Assembly: GCA_037132395.1 (NCBI GenBank)
Contig: JBAXPC010000034.1
Span: forward strand, 1 to 6,673
DNA from: SICB01 sp037132395
GTDB lineage: Bacteria > Patescibacteriota > Saccharimonadia > CAILAD01 > BJGX01
DNA: 6,673 nucleotides
Reading direction: 5' to 3'
Made by a program: the position numbers and the translations under genes
Shown here: piece by piece, positions 4,979 to 6,673 of the stretch
Layout of the letters: every line of letters starts with the position of its first letter
Numbering within the stretch: the stretch's first letter is position 1
The notes under the pieces: generated by a model
Seen by the model: the letters and a program-made list of their open reading frames with translations, nothing else
Database searches by the model: none
What the model was told of the DNA's origin: nothing

Positions 4979-6673
4979 AATCAGAAACTTTTGTATCATT
5001 GCCCATATTGACCACGGCAAAAGCACTTTGGCCGATCGGCTACTGGAAATTACCGGCACAGTCGATAAGCGCGACATGAAGGCCCAAATGCTCGATACAA
5101 TGGAGCTCGAGCGTGAAAAGGGAATTACCATTAAGCTTCAACCGGCTCGTATGCAGTGGAAAGGTCACGAACTAAACCTCATCGATACACCTGGGCATGT
5201 CGATTTTAGCTATGAGGTCAGCCGATCATTAGAGGCAGTAGAAGGTGCAATACTTGTCGTCGATGCTAGCCAGGGCATTCAGGCCCAGACTCTGGCTAAT
5301 GTTTATATGGCTATCGAGGCCGGGCTCGAAATTATACCTGTCATGAACAAAATAGACCTCCCAGCCGCCGAGCCAGAGCGCGTTGCTCAGGAAATTGGCA
5401 AGCTATTGGGTGTAGATCCAGCGACAGTCGGAAGTATTTCGGCCAAGACAGGACAAGGGGTGGCAGAGCTGCTAGATAGGGTCATAGCCGATGTTCGCCC
5501 ACCAGACAAAGATGACGGCCCAACCAGGGCGTTGATATTCGACTCGGTATACGATGGCTACCGCGGTGTTATTTTGTATGTACGCGTAGTTAGCGGAGTA
5601 ATATCGACCAATTCCGAAATAACCCTGATGCAGTCAAAGAGCGACTCGCTGGCCCTAGAGGTCGGGCACCTGGCACCAGCCAGAGTCGAAGACCCTAGCC
5701 TTAGTCCGGGCCAAATCGGCTTTATCACAACTAACATCAAGTCAGTTCAGTTTGCTCGGGTTGGCGATACAGTAACCCTAACTGCCAACAGCGCCAGCCA
5801 ACCGCTGCCGGGCTATAAGAAGGTCCAGCCGCTGATATTTGCCAGCCTCTACCCGACCAGCCAAGAAGAATACCCCAAGCTCACTGATTCGCTCGATAAG
5901 CTCTCGCTCAATGACGCCTCGCTATCATATACCAGCGAAAACTCCGTGGCCCTTGGGTTTGGGGTAAGGATTGGGTTCTTGGGGTTGCTACACCTAGAAA
6001 TAATCAAGGAGCGGCTGGAGCGAGAATTTGACCTAGACCTTATCGTGACTAGCCCCAGCGTGGGCTACCAGGTGAGCCTCACAAATGGCAAGGTCGAGAT
6101 GGTCGAGCAAGCCAGTGCACTGCCAGACGAATCACAAATCGCAACTATCGCCGAGCCTTGGGTAAAGGGCGAAATCGTCACTCCATCTGAGTACATCGGC
6201 CCGGTGCTGGGGCTAATAGTTGAGGCTCGTGGCCGCCAAACCAAGCTCGAGTACTTCGACCAAACCCGTGCAGTGATAGGCTTTGAGGCTCCTTTGGCCG
6301 AAATCATTACAGATTTTTACGATGCCCTCAAAAGCCAAACCTCCGGCTTTGCTTCGCTAGCCTACGACTGGGACAGATATGAAGTAGGCGATTTGGTGAA
6401 GGTCGATATACTCCTAGCTGGCGAAAAAGTAGATTCGCTGGGAGCAATAATAGCCCGCTCCAAAGCCGATAATTATGGTCGAGATTTGTGCGAACGACTC
6501 AAGCAGCTAATACCGCGACAAAATTTCGAGGTCGCCGTGCAGGCGGCGATTGGTGCTAAGTTTATTGCCCGCGAAACGATTTCGGCGGTCCGCAAGGATG
6601 TCACGGCCAAGCTCTATGGCGGCGACATTACCCGCAAAAAGAAGCTACTTCAAAAGCAAAAGAAGGGTAAGGC
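4971..6673 (+). CDS. lepA: Elongation factor 4 (LepA), 3' end cut by the window
   Basis: LepA/EF4 is a ribosome-binding GTPase related to EF-G, implicated in back-translocation or in 30S assembly. The frame stays open from GTG 4971 to the window edge: 567 codons plus two bases, against about 600 in the family, so roughly 30 C-terminal residues are missing. The start is fixed by the family N terminus (DKIRNFCIIAHIDHGKST). G1 is AHIDHGKST (11-19), switch I has GITI (51-54), G3 is DTPGH (72-76, with catalytic-type His76), G4 is NKID (126-129) and G5 is SAK (157-159). Later family marks are LSLNDASL (311-318), GFLGLLHLEI (335-344) and the LepA-specific C-terminal domain with YGGDITRKKKLL (549-560). 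Ile334 replaces the Cys usual in the RCGFLG motif, a minor change. The gene overlaps murJ by 8 nt. By my counts on sample 60-base lines, it is more GC-rich (53-68%) than ftsH (33-40%). Confidence 0.96.
   Translation, partial: MDKIRNFCIIAHIDHGKSTLADRLLEITGTVDKRDMKAQMLDTMELEREKGITIKLQPARMQWKGHELNLIDTPGHVDFSYEVSRSLEAVEGAILVVDASQGIQAQTLANVYMAIEAGLEIIPVMNKIDLPAAEPERVAQEIGKLLGVDPATVGSISAKTGQGVAELLDRVIADVRPPDKDDGPTRALIFDSVYDGYRGVILYVRVVSGVISTNSEITLMQSKSDSLALEVGHLAPARVEDPSLSPGQIGFITTNIKSVQFARVGDTVTLTANSASQPLPGYKKVQPLIFASLYPTSQEEYPKLTDSLDKLSLNDASLSYTSENSVALGFGVRIGFLGLLHLEIIKERLEREFDLDLIVTSPSVGYQVSLTNGKVEMVEQASALPDESQIATIAEPWVKGEIVTPSEYIGPVLGLIVEARGRQTKLEYFDQTRAVIGFEAPLAEIITDFYDALKSQTSGFASLAYDWDRYEVGDLVKVDILLAGEKVDSLGAIIARSKADNYGRDLCERLKQLIPRQNFEVAVQAAIGAKFIARETISAVRKDVTAKLYGGDITRKKKLLQKQKKGK

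Noticed and set aside
1..6673. Mobile element, CRISPR array, phage or defence cassette
   Set aside because: No direct-repeat arrays, terminal inverted repeats, transposase, integrase or effector-like genes are visible; everything is accounted for by housekeeping genes.

Overview
The window looks like an ordinary housekeeping stretch of a small-genome bacterium. I infer a member of the Candidate Phyla Radiation (Patescibacteria), possibly close to Saccharibacteria. The reasons are the tight packing, the weak or absent Shine-Dalgarno (SD) sites at some genes, the style of the FtsH and MurJ sequences (for example YANNL in MurJ where proteobacteria have YADRL), and a tilS-ftsH junction without hpt. 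This placement comes from remembered family patterns, not from a search. The genetic code looks standard: no in-frame TGA occurs in the four protein-coding loci, and the terminal stops seen are TAG, TAG and TAA.

Layout. Bases 1-134 hold an initiator tRNA (fMet, CAU) on the minus strand, with its intrinsic terminator at the left edge and a clear sigma70-type promoter to its right. Diverging from it, on the plus strand, are tilS (tRNA-Ile lysidine synthase), then ftsH (membrane AAA+ zinc protease) 3 nt later, then murJ (lipid II flippase) after 25 nt, and lepA/EF4 (ribosomal GTPase), which overlaps the murJ end by 8 nt and runs off the right edge about 30 codons before its expected end. tilS-ftsH look like one transcription unit. 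A TATAAT box just before murJ suggests that murJ-lepA have at least an additional promoter. No stretch above 300 bases lacks a gene.

The main anomaly is in ftsH. An in-frame TAA at 2725-2727 splits an otherwise intact 608-codon gene exactly between the AAA+ ATPase module and the M41 zinc-peptidase module. Both halves keep all the family motifs, and the zinc-ligand spacing is unchanged. A single-base change (GAA to TAA), either real or a sequence error, is the simplest explanation; a naturally split or readthrough FtsH is the more exciting one. A second theme is start-codon architecture: tilS, and less clearly murJ, has a -10 box so close to its ATG that the mRNA should be leaderless or nearly so, whereas ftsH and lepA have SD-like sequences. 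The initiator tRNA is itself slightly atypical (C1xU72 and A29:U41). I see no mobile element, CRISPR array or defence-type cassette, and no undescribed multi-gene system.
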